Below, piece by piece: positions 23,601 to 34,188 of a stretch of DNA of 64,000 nt; position 1 is the stretch's first letter, and each line of letters begins with the position of its first letter. The stretch is from Euphorbia lathyris. Lineage: Eukaryota; Streptophyta; Magnoliopsida; Malpighiales; Euphorbiaceae. The notes below the pieces were generated by a model, which was not told the origin of the DNA, did no database searches, and saw nothing but the letters and a program-made list of their open reading frames with translations. The position numbers and the translations under genes were made by a program. Location of the stretch: positions 80,009,256 through 80,073,255 of the forward strand of contig NC_088911.1 of the NCBI RefSeq assembly GCF_963576675.1. Direction: 5' to 3'.

Positions 23601-25181
23601 TAGATTAGCAGAACATGGAATAGACTTGGAAGCAGCTAAACACATGGAATAAAGTCCATTGTCACTCCGGCCTTTGAATCGAATCCGTCCCGTTGTCAAA
23701 TCCTTTATGTAAAAAGAATCAGAGAAAAATTCAACAGAAACCGGGTTAGAATTAGTAAGCGCATAAACAGATAACAAATTATGAGATGAATTAGGGACAT
23801 GTAAAATATTGCGCAAACTTAACGGAGAAGATCCAATAGAAACACAGGAATTACCCACATGAGACACAGGGAGTTTAGAACCATTACCAATTTGAACTTC
23901 ATCGGGACCACTATATTCAGAATGGAGCTGGAGATTTCCAAGATCGGATGTTAAATGATGTGTCGCACCCGAATCAACGACCCATGGTTGGTTGCCGCCA
24001 GAGCTTGATGCTATGTTGGATTGAGGCTGATAATGATTATCCTTGTTGAATCGAGGAGAAGAACAATTCCGTGAAACATGGCCAATCCCTCTGCAATTAT
24101 GGCACGTCAAGTGTTCTCTACCATTAGCCGAATGAAGAGGAATATTTGGGAGAGAGGCAGTGGTGGTTGAAGACTGATATTGCTGTCCTCCTTGGCGTGG
24201 TTGCCCATTCTGTCCGCGCCCATAACCGCCGCGATTGTGGCGTCCACGACCTCGACCCCGAGAGTGAGATTGTCCGGAGTTCTGCCTTGCGGAGTATAAG
24301 GCAGTAGATTCGACAAGGGTAGATTTAGGTTTTACACGTGTTAGCTGCCTCTCCTCGTGTAAAAGCAAACCAAATAGATGATCAAATTCAACAGCATGAT
24401 TTTGAACACGAATCGTACGAATAAAGTGTGAAAAATTTTCATTAAGCCCATTGAATAAAGCATCAGTAAAATCTTCATCTGTCATCACATCTTGATAGGA
24501 AGCTAATTGGTCGTAAATACTACGAGCCTTCAAGACATAAGTTGTGATATCATCAGTACCTTGGGTGAGGGAGCGTAGTTCATCTTTAAGATTAACGACT
24601 CGGGAGCGAGCACCGGAAGCATAAGCACGAGTCAATTTTGTCCATGCCTCGAAAGCAGAATTAGCGGAAGCAATATGAGGTAGCAGAGAGATAGAAACCG
24701 AGCCCAATAACCAGCTCAAGACCTGTTGGTCTTTTTGATACCAAATCGAATAAATCGGATTGACAGACCTGTCAGACAAGTACTCCAACGGTGGCACCAT
24801 TCGATCATCAAGGTGTTGGGCGAGTCCACTACCGCGAACGGCGGACAATACTTGGGCTCTCCATAGCACATAATTGGTAGAATCAAGTTTTATTGTAATC
24901 AAGCTGTGGAGATTAGGAGACTGTGGATATAAAGGTTGTGAGGGATTTGAATTAGAGTTTGGAAGTGATGAGTGGTGAGTTTGGGTAACAGTAGAAGTGG
25001 TGGGAAGTGGGTGCTGGAATGGATTAGAAAAAATCCATTGATTCCCCAAGGAACCAGAAGAGAATGATGAACCGGATACGGCGGTGGACGGCGGAGCAGA
25101 AAATTCAGGCAGAGACACGGAAGCAGAGGAAGCAGTGGTCGCCGGAATAGAGACGGAGGTAGCAAGCGAAGTGGTAGCCAT
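20610..25181 (-). CDS. gag-pol: Copia Gag-Pol polyprotein (1523 codons)
   Basis: One open frame encodes all retrotransposition functions. Gag (about 90-290) carries LDSTNYVLWRAQVLSAVRG. A zinc knuckle lies at C360-x2-C363-x4-H368-x4-C373. The aspartic protease has D403-S-G. The integrase has H534/H539/C564/C567 and catalytic D594, D657 and E691 (QNGTAERKHR). The reverse transcriptase starts near 1020, with D1118 in LDISNAF and YVDD at 1203-1206. RNase H has D1367, E1408 and D1444. Every key residue is present and there is no frameshift. The order INT before RT is diagnostic of Ty1/copia. A Pro/Ser/Thr-rich linker (about 840-1000) separates them. The stop codon TGA is the first three bases of the 3' LTR, and the last two Gly codons are the polypurine tract. 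The start is the first ATG after the 5' LTR, 61 bp past it. Confidence 0.96.
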   Translation of the reverse strand: MATTSLATSVSIPATTASSASVSLPEFSAPPSTAVSGSSFSSGSLGNQWIFSNPFQHPLPTTSTVTQTHHSSLPNSNSNPSQPLYPQSPNLHSLITIKLDSTNYVLWRAQVLSAVRGSGLAQHLDDRMVPPLEYLSDRSVNPIYSIWYQKDQQVLSWLLGSVSISLLPHIASANSAFEAWTKLTRAYASGARSRVVNLKDELRSLTQGTDDITTYVLKARSIYDQLASYQDVMTDEDFTDALFNGLNENFSHFIRTIRVQNHAVEFDHLFGLLLHEERQLTRVKPKSTLVESTALYSARQNSGQSHSRGRGRGRHNRGGYGRGQNGQPRQGGQQYQSSTTTASLPNIPLHSANGREHLTCHNCRGIGHVSRNCSSPRFNKDNHYQPQSNIASSSGGNQPWVVDSGATHHLTSDLGNLQLHSEYSGPDEVQIGNGSKLPVSHVGNSCVSIGSSPLSLRNILHVPNSSHNLLSVYALTNSNPVSVEFFSDSFYIKDLTTGRIRFKGRSDNGLYSMCLAASKSIPCSANLASLFTWHDRLGHASFPVVKHLLQSNKIAVSNNNSSLCSSCSISKSHKLPFMLSDHVSHAPLELICSDVWGPASCPSIDGFRYYVVFIDHYTKYSWLYFLKRKSDVYDTFVQFRSIVEKYFATPIKAFQSDGGGEFIKLTHYFRTHGIHHRMSCPYTPEQNGTAERKHRHIVEHGLALLKRAQLPIQFWTFAFDTATYLLNRTPMPNLSFKNSYQLLFGEVPDYLSFRVFGCLCYPWLRPYNKTKLDDRSRPCIFLGYSRSHKGYKCLDPSSFKIFISRHVLFDEQVFPGPMLNDVRTSTPTTHIDSTPVTVVFPAHVPVQPMAPSNPLHEQAPTVSLNSPMQLPSPKSHVNPTFPSYSTPPATLPNTPPTQIINHHTTPPTIHDTLHSHTTPTSPPHSNSHTNPTFSPSLSNSLSPASPSTTKNPPFPPIPSTATPSLIVDLSRYGPLIPNNSSKHSIITRSKTGSLPPPPSRALLHQLPAIPKNAAEAIKIPEWRHAMEVEFRALEKNATWTLVPPTSDINLVGCQWIFTIKQHPDGTIERYKARLVAKGYNQRPGIDYFETYSPVIKPSTVRLLLALAISRGWTVNQLDISNAFLHGTLDEDVFMAQPPGFRDHNFPTHVCKLQKSLYGLKQAPRMWHRRLTDFLRNLGFSGSKSDTSLYFYHTSQVTMFCLIYVDDIILIGPQPWAIRSLVSKLQSEFTLRDLGRLNFFLGIEALWMSTGLLLHQTKYISDVIQKAKMATCKGLTTPMCSKELFKQDVGDAFSDPTLYRTIVGSLQYLAFTRPDISFSVNRLAQYMHSPTSVHWQGVKRILRYLQLTKSHGLFFHKDSPLILHGFTDADWAGNPDDRKSTTGYAIYLGRNLISWTSKKQKSVARSSTEAEYRALANGASEIGWLQIVLHELGFSLDRPPRLLCDNLSATYLTINPIFHHRSKHIEIDFFFVRDRVTKRLLRVQYIPTHDQVADILTKPLSKDRFRLLRSKLSICAPPAQLAGG
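20613..20621 (-). other. Copia polypurine tract
   Basis: GCGGGGGGG on the minus strand directly abuts the 3' LTR. It is the expected plus-strand DNA primer for reverse transcription and doubles as the last sense codons of gag-pol. Confidence 0.7.
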
Positions 25182-25230
25182 AGGGATCGGGAAAAAAAAA
25201 AGTCAGATTTGAGAGGTGACTAAGGTTGCG

Positions 25231-25242
25231 GCTCTGATACCA
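25231..25242 (-). other. Copia primer-binding site (tRNA-iMet)
   Basis: TGGTATCAGAGC on the minus strand immediately follows the 5' LTR with no spacer. Confidence 0.9.
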
Positions 25243-25359
25243 TAAAGAATGTGGAAGCCCCCATTGTATTTCATTAAGAGAGGTATATATATACACAATG
25301 AGTTATGTAACCCTAGCTACACAATTTCAATTTAGTACATAAACTATACATGGCTATCA
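25243..25359 (-). repeat. Copia 5' LTR
   Basis: 117 bp, beginning TGATAGCC and ending TTCTTTA on the minus strand. It contains a TATATATA stretch (TGTGTATATATATACC) likely to be the promoter TATA box. Confidence 0.9.
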
Positions 25360-25893
25360 ATATTGAATGTAACTGCACAGGTTATTGAATCAATTAGATA
25401 AGAACATAGGGTTATTAAACCCAATTGAAATTTTAGGCCAATACCTTGTTTGATAACTCATCTAATCATTTAAATTAAAAATTAAGCACTTATTTAATTT
25501 AAATGTGATTTTTTAAGGTAATTCACGTGTGTTTGTATTATCAAATAATTGTTTATATTCGGTATTTAAAATTCAGTATTTAATTTTATATTTTTTCAGC
25601 ACTTAATTTTTATTTCTATCAAACAACATATAAGTACAGATTATATAAATCATGAAATCTATATTACATATAATAACAGAAACAGAAAGAAGATTAGAAG
25701 AGAATTTTAGATGCCATTTTGATGATGCTCTTACAAACAGAACATTTTTTTTAAATGTAAAAATTGTTAGTGATATTATAGAACAAAAGGTATGAATTGG
25801 AAGAGTTTAATCGTAAGAAAAAAAAAAGGTAATTGGATTTGATGGGATTTTGATGATGTGGCATGCTCTTAGAAAAATGATAATTCTTTTTTG

Positions 25894-26466
25894 GGTTAAG
25901 GTGCAAAAATATCCCTAACGTGCTAGGAGCAATTTTACCCCTAACGTCTAAAATGGTGCAATTTTACCCCTAACGTTGATAAATTTGGTCAATTTCAGAC
26001 ACTATTATAAAATACAGATATTTTTATTCATTATTCTGCACCAATTGCATAATAATTCGTCTAAAAAAAGGATTTCATATTTTTTATAATTTAATAATAG
26101 AATTTGAGATTAATATTTATAAATTCGGTGGATTTTTAGAATTTTTTTTATCTAATCCGTACAAAAAAGACAGTATATTTTTTTATTTTTTTCACATTCC
26201 AATGAATGTTTGTGATTTGTTACTGATAAAATAACACACATATGAAGTGTAGATAACAAGATTCATGAGCGAGAAGACAGTTTGATGAATTATTTCTCAA
26301 ATCGACCCAATTTATTAACGTTAGGGGTAAAATTGCTCATGACTTCCAACGTTAGGGGTAAAATTGCTCTTGACTTCCAACGTTAGGGGTAAAATTGCAC
26401 CATTTTAGACGTCAGGGATAAAAATGCTACTGGCCCAAAACGTTAGGGGTATTTTTGCATCTTAAC
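25894..26466. mobile_element. Long-TIR MITE, unit 4
   Basis: Same element as in unit 2. Nine bases (TTTTGGGCT region) are missing from the left arm, so the arms no longer pair fully. Confidence 0.75.
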
Positions 26467-27249
26467 TCTTCTTTTTTTTATAAATTGTTAGTTATTATTT
26501 TTTTAAATGTAAAAATTGTTAGTGATATTATAGAACAAAAGACAAGATTTGGAAGGATTTTTTTTAAGAAAAGAATTGGAAGAGTTAACACTAAGAAAAA
26601 AATTGAAAAAATCAATTTGTTTAAGAGTGAATTGAATGTGGTTAATGACATTTTTATAAGGGAAAATTACCCAGAAAATTCATATTTTAAAAACTATTTA
26701 CAACTATGACAAGTTATAATTTTGGATTATATCAAACTAGTAAAATCAGTATTTTAATATATTTCAAGGATTAGAGGTTATAAATTAGAAGTCTAGAATA
26801 TATTTTCTAAGGTTTATAATTTCTGAATTTGAGTATATAATTTTTAAATTATGGTATAAAATCATAATATATAGAGAGAATAATGACATATTAAGAATTA
26901 AATTTAGTGATATGACTTAGTTGTAATTTTGTACTTAATTATGATATTCATATATTTGACCCTTTTTATAAAGGCAAATGACATTAGAGTTTTTTTTTTT
27001 TTGAAGTGGTTTGGTATTAATACCACAATGAAATACTTTTTTCATCTTCTAACATTTAAGCATAACTCATAGTTTTTTTTTCTATTTAATACGTTTATAT
27101 CGAGTCATGATTACCCATCGTTTGACCATATATAATGACAAAAAGCATGGCTAGATTTATAGTTATTATGTAGTCTCTGTATCAAGTTATGATTGCCCCC
27201 CGTTTGATCATATATAATGATCCTATATTAGGTGGGGAATTTATAGGAA

Positions 27250-27557
27250 GGTCCTGGTCCTCCAACTCACTAAAAGAACCTTCCATATACTAATTGACAC
27301 CTGTCCTTCACTTATAACAGCTCATCAAATAAAAACTCTCTTTCACGGCAAAACACGTTCTCCATCTCCCTCCTCCATTTTCCGTCACTCCGATTGCCTC
27401 ACTCAGATTGCCGCTGCTGATGAAGTCTTGTTGCCGATCTCCACCGTTCTCTTTCAGCCTGTTTATCAGTGTAGTGAGACCTGTCACTGATTGATTTTCC
27501 TTTCGTCAAATTCTCTTCTCCGTTTGCTTCTTAACCATTCCATCTCTCTCTCTCTCA
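27250..27557. other. Conserved block with (CT)n, unit 4
   Basis: Same block as in unit 1, including the shorter CATCTCTCTC tract. Confidence 0.4.
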
Positions 27558-28762
27558 CTTTTTTTTGTCAAAGTGTGTAAAATATTTACTATGTTACTAA
27601 TATAGTTAGAAATAATAACCACAAAAATGTGCAAAACTACTTCAGTTTATCGACAAATTAATATGTTTGGAAATGTCTGATATGACAGTTTAATAATTGT
27701 CAAGTTAGTTCATTCAAATTTTCTATTATCTAGCAGTAGTGGCAGAACCAGGACATTAGATGAGCCGAGGTTCAACTTAATGAAACAATCGTTGTTCATC
27801 GACGAGTCATTTAAAAAAAATTAAAACTTCACAGTTAAACCTTATTTCTATCTTTTATTCCTATATATCTTACCAATAACAACCTAGGAATGATAAATTT
27901 ATACGCGATCGATTACTCGATATGTAATTATAGTGTTTGAATTTAGTTTAGTAGGTAAGGAGTAATTTTTTAGTTGAGATAAAAGTGATACATAAATTTT
28001 AGGGTTGAATTGGTGTTGACCTGCTAACTCGAAAATGTCATGAATATTTAAAATTATTATCATATTCTCTAATGTGTTTATATTTCATTTAATTAGTAAA
28101 CGTAATAAAATTACAATTACTAATTGCAAAAATAGCTTGAACCTTCCATATTTTTGCATGCGACTTATAAACACATTACACGAACTAAAATGATATATTA
28201 GCGGATTTTTGGATGGTCATAGTTAAGCTGCTAATCCAAAAACGACATAAATTATTTAGAACTATTACTATATCCTACTATATTTTTAAATGACATCATT
28301 AACATATGTACATAGTAAAATTACATATGATCCGAAAGCACAATACAAAATTACTAACCCAATTTGGTTAATATATAGTTATAACACAAATTTTTTTGAG
28401 TTGAGTTAGAGTTGACTCATTTCATATCAACTCGATAATTGATATGACACGAACACGACACTAACTCAATAATAAGAAAAAAATTTAGAATACTCTAGGA
28501 GTAATACACCTAACAAATCAATTAATGTCACATGTACATTTTTTTCCTTACACAAATCATCTCCAAATGAAGTGGTATGTACAATTATTTTGACTGATTG
28601 GTGTATTACTCCTGGAATACAGTAAAAAAAAATTCAATAATTGTCACATCTACAACAACCCCTCTTCATGTCTTTCACTCTTTGACAAAGTGGGCTTGAA
28701 AATTATTTTGAAACAAATTTCAAGGACTATCCCCCTATGGAGTTCTGCCCCTGGACAAGTAA

Positions 28763-29209
28763 CATTGATTTTGCTTAAAATAGTTAGGAGTAAATATATA
28801 CCATTTCATATGTTAGAGTCGAATCTATATTTTTCTGAAAATGCGCGTAACAAATTTCGCTTTTATCCCAATAAATTAAATTACTTCACTAGGTAGATTT
28901 TTGAAAGAAAAAAAAATTAAAATTGATTTTGCTTGAAAAGGTTACTAATAAATTTATACAATTTCATATGTTAAAGTCAAATATGTACTTTTCAGAAAAT
29001 ATTAGAGAGGAATTTAGCCTTTATGTCAATAAATTAAATTACTTCACTAGGTAGCTTTTTGAAAAAAAAAGAAAAAAAAGGATTAAAATTGATTTTACTT
29101 GAAAAGGTTAGGAGTAAATTTATAAAATTTATATACTTTTCATAGAATATTAAAGTGAAATTTAGCCTTTATGTCAATAAATTAAATTACTTCACTAGGT
29201 AGATTTTTG
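28763..29209. repeat. Minisatellite, three copies, unit 5
   Basis: Same three-step repeat as in unit 2. Confidence 0.85.
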
Positions 29210-29224
29210 AAAAAAAAAACAAGA

Positions 29225-29360
29225 TTTTTTTTTTTTTGGTAGAAAAGGAAAAGAAAAACGAACAACAACAAACTACCCAGGAATTAGCCTAGGAAAGCTA
29301 ACCCCAATCCTATCTTCTAAGAGAAGATGAGAGATGAAACTAGGGGAAACAGGAAGGGTA
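29225..29360 (-). mobile_element. Probable LINE or other retroelement 3' tail fragment
   Basis: A T13 run followed by GGTAGAAAAGGAAAAG and ~120 bp replaces about 30 bp present in other units (TTAATTTGATAATCAAATG...). Read on the minus strand it is a non-coding tail ending CTTTTCTACC plus poly(A), as expected for a 5'-truncated non-LTR insertion. No clear target duplication, and the family is unknown. Confidence 0.5.
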
Positions 29361-29575
29361 GTAATTAAAGGAGACAAAATAGATTGAATTCATAGCATAC
29401 AAAACTGTGAACTCAGAAAGAAAAAAAAGCAATGTTTTAAAAAAGGCTTACATATATTTTCTTTTTCTGATTATAATATTTATTGTTTCATTGAAATAAA
29501 AATACATCGAACCTAACCATAGCCATAGCTAGGGTTAGGTATTGTCCTGAACAAAACCCTAATCTTTATGCTGCT

Positions 29576-30091
29576 CTACAGCTTCAAGTTCAAGTCTAGC
29601 ACTTCAAACTCGGAATCAGAATCAGAAATAGGGATCAAGGGTTTCTCCAGCTGCTGAAGAAATGGCTTGGTGAATTTCCTTGGAGCCTGAAAAGGGATAG
29701 GGAAACTTTGTGACCCAAACCCGTAGTTGTTCCTCACAGTTGGAAAAGGAGAGTACATTTGTGGGGCTGCCCCGGGATGAATAAACTGATTAGGATTCGG
29801 ATTAAACATAGTACTGTAAACATTTGGAATGGGAAAACTGAAGTTGTTTGTTTGACCGGAGAGACCGCTCAAGCCACCACCGGAAGCATTAAGAGATGGT
29901 GGTGGCTGCTGCATCCTTCTGGAGGCAGAAACAGAAGAACCATCATGATCCGTAGACATGTGAATTTCGATGTGATGAAGAAAAGCTTCAGTGCTCACAA
30001 AAACCTGGTTACAAATTCGACAGGCGATTTGTGGAGCGCCGGCGTACGTGCTTGTAGGAAGATTGTTGGAATTCCACCCATATCCAGCCAT
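29576..30091 (-). CDS. C2H2 zinc-finger protein with EAR motif, copy 5
   Basis: An open 171-codon frame with intact C24/C27/H40/H44 and LDLNLKL. It is the most diverged open copy: LSGLSGQTNN, HPGAAPQMYS and RKFTKPF replace LSRLSGQRNN, HPRAAPDMYS and RKFTQPF. Several of these changes are shared with copy 7. A retroelement tail lies ~215 bp beyond its stop and might alter its 3' end. Confidence 0.8.
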   Translation of the reverse strand: MAGYGWNSNNLPTSTYAGAPQIACRICNQVFVSTEAFLHHIEIHMSTDHDGSSVSASRRMQQPPPSLNASGGGLSGLSGQTNNFSFPIPNVYSTMFNPNPNQFIHPGAAPQMYSPFPTVRNNYGFGSQSFPIPFQAPRKFTKPFLQQLEKPLIPISDSDSEFEVLDLNLKL

Positions 30092-30167
30092 AGATTCAGG
30101 GTTTGAAAATTGAATTTGTGTCTTTTTTTGATAATCTGAAGAGAGGGCAAGAGAGAAGAGGGGTGTA

Positions 30168-30175
30168 ATTTATAG
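30168..30175 (-). promoter_or_regulatory. TATA box of zinc-finger copy 5
   Basis: CTATAAAT on the minus strand, same spacing as in the other copies. Confidence 0.55.
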
Positions 30176-31059
30176 CTAATTTGGTTACAATACACAGGTC
30201 ATGTGCTAAGTTGTATAAAATGGCAAATATAATATCTTAATTATTATGTGCAGAGGATATGACTCATCAAATAAAAAGTTCAGAGTGGAGGGAAAGTTTT
30301 GGAGTATAGGGGCAACATCTGAATTTCTAAAAGTTACAAATGATCCCACATATTGTATCTAATAACCTCATAATTCTTAATAAATTTGTTGCATGCTGAA
30401 AATGGAAGACACGCTCCGTCATGTCTCAAAATGATTGTCACGTATCAAAAGAATGTGATAAATAGACAACAAATTAGGAAATTTTGAAAGTTCACGGGAC
30501 AGTTGAATTTTTGGGTTATCCAATGCAATTAGACGAGATTATGGAGATATTGAATGTAACTGAACATAGGGTTATTAAACGCAATTGAAATTTTAGGCCA
30601 ATACCTTGTTTGATAACTCATCTAATCATTTAAATTAAAAATTAAGCACTTATTTAATTTAAATGTGATTTTTTTAAGGTAATTCACGTGTGTTTGTATT
30701 ATCAACTAATTGTTTATATTCGGTATTTAAAATTCAGTATTTAATTTTATATTTTTTCAGCACTTAATTTTTATTTCTATCAAACAACATATAAGTACAG
30801 ATTATATAAATCATGAAATCTATATTACATATAATAACAGAAACAGAAAGAAGATTAGAAGAGAATTTTAGATGCCATTTTGATGATGTTGCATGCTCTT
30901 ACAAACAGAACATTTTTTTTAAATGTAAAAATTGTTAGTGATATTATAGAACAAAATGTATGAATTGGAAGAGTTTAATCGTAAGAAAAAAAAGGTAATT
31001 GGATTTGATGGGATTTTGATGATGTGGCATGCACTTAGAAAAATGATAATTCTTTTTTG

Positions 31060-31637
31060 GGTTAAGGTGCAAAAATATCCCTAACGTTTTGGGCTAGGAG
31101 CAATTTTACCCCTAACGTCTAAAATGGTGCAATTTTACCCCTAACGTTGATAAATTGGGTCAATTTCAGACACTATTATAAAATACAGATATTTTTATTC
31201 ATTATTCTGCACCAATTGCATAATAATTCGTCTAAAAAAAGGATTTCATATTTTTTATAATTTAATAATAGAATTTGAGATTAATATTTATAAATTCGGT
31301 GGATTTTTAGAATTTTTTTTATCTAATCCGTACAAAAAAGACAGTATATTTTTTTATTTTTTTCACATTCCAATGAATGTTTGTGATTTGTTACTGATAA
31401 AATAACACACATATGAAGTGTAGATAACAAGATTCATGAGCGAGAAGACAGTTTGATGAATTATTTCTCAAATCGACCCAATTTATTAACGTTAGGGGTA
31501 AAATTGCTCATGACTTCCAACGTTAGGGGTAAAATTGCTTTTGACTTCCAACGTTAGGGGTAAAATTGCACCATTTTAGACGTCAGGGATAAAATTGCTC
31601 CTGTCCCAAAACGTTAGGGGTATTTTTGCATCTTAAC
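31060..31637. mobile_element. Long-TIR MITE, unit 5
   Basis: Same element as in unit 2, with ATTGCTTTTGAC and CCTGTCCC variants in the right arm. Confidence 0.75.
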
Positions 31638-33019
31638 TCTTCTTTTTTTATAAATTGTTAGTTATTATTTTTTTAAATGTAAAAATTGTTAGTGATATTA
31701 TAGAACAAAAGACAAGATTTGGAAGGGTTTTTTTTTAAGAAAAGAATTGGAAGAGTTAATAGTAAGAAAAAAATTGGAAAAATCAATTTGTTTAAGAGTG
31801 AATTGAATGTGGTTAATGACATTTTTATAAGGGAAAATTACCCAGAAAATTCATATTTTAAAAACTATTTACAACTATGACAAGTTATAATTTTGGATTA
31901 TATCAAACTAGTAAAATCAGTACTTTTAATATATTTTAAGGATTAGAGTTTATAAATTAGAAGTCTAGAATATATTTTCTAAGGTTTATAATTTCTGAAT
32001 TTGAGTCTATAATTTTTAAATTATGGTATAAAATCATAATATATAGAGAGAATAATGACATATTAAGAATTAAATTTAGTGATATGACTTAGTTGTAATT
32101 TTGTACTTAATTATGATATTCATATATTTGACCCTTTTTATAAAGGCAAATGACATTAGAGTTTTTTTTTTTTGAAGTGGTTTGGTATTAATACCACAAT
32201 GAAATACTTTTTTCATCTTCTAATATTTAAGCATAACTCATAGTTTTTTTTTCTATTTAATACGTTTATATCGAGTCATGATTATCCATCGTTTGACCAT
32301 ATACAATGACAAAAAGCATGGCTAGATTTATAGTTATTATGTAGTCTCTGTATCAAGTTATGATTGCCCCCCGTTTGATCATATATAATGATCCTATATT
32401 AGGTGGGGAGTTTATAGGAAGGTCCTGGTCCTCCAACTCACTAAAAGAACCTTCCATATACTAATGGACACACTACAACAAATCATTACTTGTGTCACGA
32501 ATTATGTCACGTGAATTCAAATTTCGTGGCATATTTTAATTTAGCCACGGAAAAAATAGATTCCACTACAAACTTATGACCACTTGTTGTATTTATGCCA
32601 CGGGTAATTTTTTTCTGTGGCAAACATATACTTATGCCATGAATTTTGCTACAGTATTTTTTTTTTCCGTGGCTAAATCTATTTATGCCACGGAAAAAAA
32701 AAATTACTCGTGGCATAAAATTACTTATACCACATGTAATTTATTTTATAAAAATTGTACTAAATTTAATTTTAATATGTTAATTTGTTGCATTTTTTCT
32801 ATGTGGAGGGAAACTACAAAAATTCGTTTGGATTAATCTGAAAATGACACGATATTTTGAAGTCGTGTTTGTATCAAACCACTAAACACAAAATTAACAC
32901 GAAAATAAATACTTACAAAGTTTTGAATGATTAGTTTTTTAATTACAATATCTAATTAATTAAAACAAAACTTATCAAAATTATTGCATTTAATAAAAAT
33001 AGGAGAAAGTTATACTATC

Positions 33020-33081
33020 TTTGAAAAATTAGCTTTTTTTGGTAAACTACGAGGGGCTACGCCCCATTTGAAAAATTAGCT
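33020..33081 (-). mobile_element. Very short non-LTR retroelement tail with 14-15 bp duplication
   Basis: TTTGAAAAATTAGCT occurs on both sides (33020-33034 and 33067-33081) of a poly(T) run plus GGTAAACTACGAGG and GCTACGCCCCA. This is the signature of a severely 5'-truncated LINE or SINE insertion made by target-primed reverse transcription. Present also in unit 8 with a longer T run. Confidence 0.65.
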
Positions 33082-33162
33082 AAATCAACATTTGTAAAGT
33101 ATTATTTTATTAATTAAGTGTATACAAATTATAAAGTTTTAAATTGATGAAAATTTTAATAT

Positions 33163-33347
33163 TGGCGCAACGGTAAAACGTTGTTGCCGTGTGACCAGAG
33201 GTCACGGGTTAGAGTCCTAGGAGCGGCCTCTTGCCAATAAAATTGGCAAGGGAAGGCTTGCCCCCAATACACTCTTGTGGTGGGACCCCTCTCCGGACCC
33301 TCGCTCAGCGGGGACGCGTAATGCGACCGGGCCGCCCTTTTTTTTTT
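33163..33347 (+). mobile_element. Au-type SINE in CACTA-1
   Basis: A tRNA-derived head has A box TGGCGCAACGG and a B box region GGTTAGAGTCC (one change from GGTTCGAGTCC). The body has GGAAGGCTTGCCCCCAATAC, GTGGTGGGACCCCTC and CGTAATGCGACCGGGCCGCC, ending in a T run. This matches the plant Au SINE family as I recall it. Non-coding; mobilised by LINE machinery. Absent at the matching site in unit 8. Confidence 0.85.
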
Positions 33348-34188
33348 ATTACTGGATTTCGTCCTAACCTTTTAAAATCCAATTACATGCCTTCAGCACT
33401 TGCAATCCTTATCCCTTCAACTTCCCCCCTCTATTATTTCCAAACAGTTTTTCTTTCCCGCTTCTATTTTTGAGAAATTTCCCTCTTCAAACTCCATTCC
33501 CCCTCTACTCTTTGGCTCTCAAGTGTCGGATGGCCTTCGATTGTACACTGATTCGTTTGTTTGTCCTTCTCCGAAACGCATGCTTCTCTTATCTTGAGTT
33601 CCGTCGGCCACCGACTGTGATTCAAACCCTATATTCGTAATGATTTCTTGCAATTGGATCCTCAAGCGGCAACTAACCCTCAGAACATGTAAGAACTGCA
33701 AACCCGATTTTACCCTTCCCTAAATCACCCTCACGCTTGTCGCTTCCACACTGCACATTTTCGAGGTAATTCATATAATCCAGTTTCCAATTTGTTATAT
33801 TATGTTTGTTGTTTCAAACTATGACGCCTGGTATTTAATTATCCATTAATTAGCTATTGCACTTCAAACCAGTTTCGTTTTGTCATAATGCTGAGTTCCT
33901 TAATTTCATGTTAATTTACTAATACTTCATTCTGCAATTCATTGATTCCTTCTCTGCTTCTGTTTTTTTCATTATATGGATGTTTAAATTCATTATGAAT
34001 ATAAAGAAAGGGATTCCCTATATATGTTAACTGTGTGTAAAATCAATTATGGTTGATGTTATTTCATCTTTTTATATGTAACAGTTTATCTTGGGTTTTT
34101 TTCTCTATCTTTCATAAAATAATTACCTTGAATCACCTTATTCTTATTCTAATTTCAGTTTTTACCCTTTGGACTATTGCCACATTGA

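Larger units (their letters stand above)
20496..25359 (-). mobile_element. Ty1/copia LTR retrotransposon, nearly intact
   Basis: A 4864-bp element with 117-bp LTRs differing at one base and a target duplication ATATT (20491-20495 and 25360-25364). It has a tRNA-iMet primer site touching the 5' LTR, a G-rich polypurine tract touching the 3' LTR, and one uninterrupted Gag-Pol frame. It is oriented minus. The very short LTRs and the single-frame Gag-Pol suggest the Ale/Retrofit lineage (inference). Near-identical LTRs and no stops imply a recent insertion that may still be competent. Confidence 0.95.
18174..28121. repeat. Tandem unit 4, split by a copia element
   Basis: The total is 9948 bp. 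Without the 4864-bp copia element and its 5-bp duplication it is 5079 bp. Order as in unit 2. Spacers 20050-20490, 25365-25893, 26467-27249 and 27558-28121 are AT-rich with no gene. Confidence 0.95.

Noticed and set aside
26455..26709. 84-94 codon frame over the MITE right end (also near 3009 and 50114)
   Set aside because: It covers a transposon arm and AT-rich spacer, is broken in sister units, and is low in complexity.
33163..33230. Possible tRNA gene from the A and B box-like motifs
   Set aside because: The downstream body matches an Au SINE and no tRNA cloverleaf 3' half is present.
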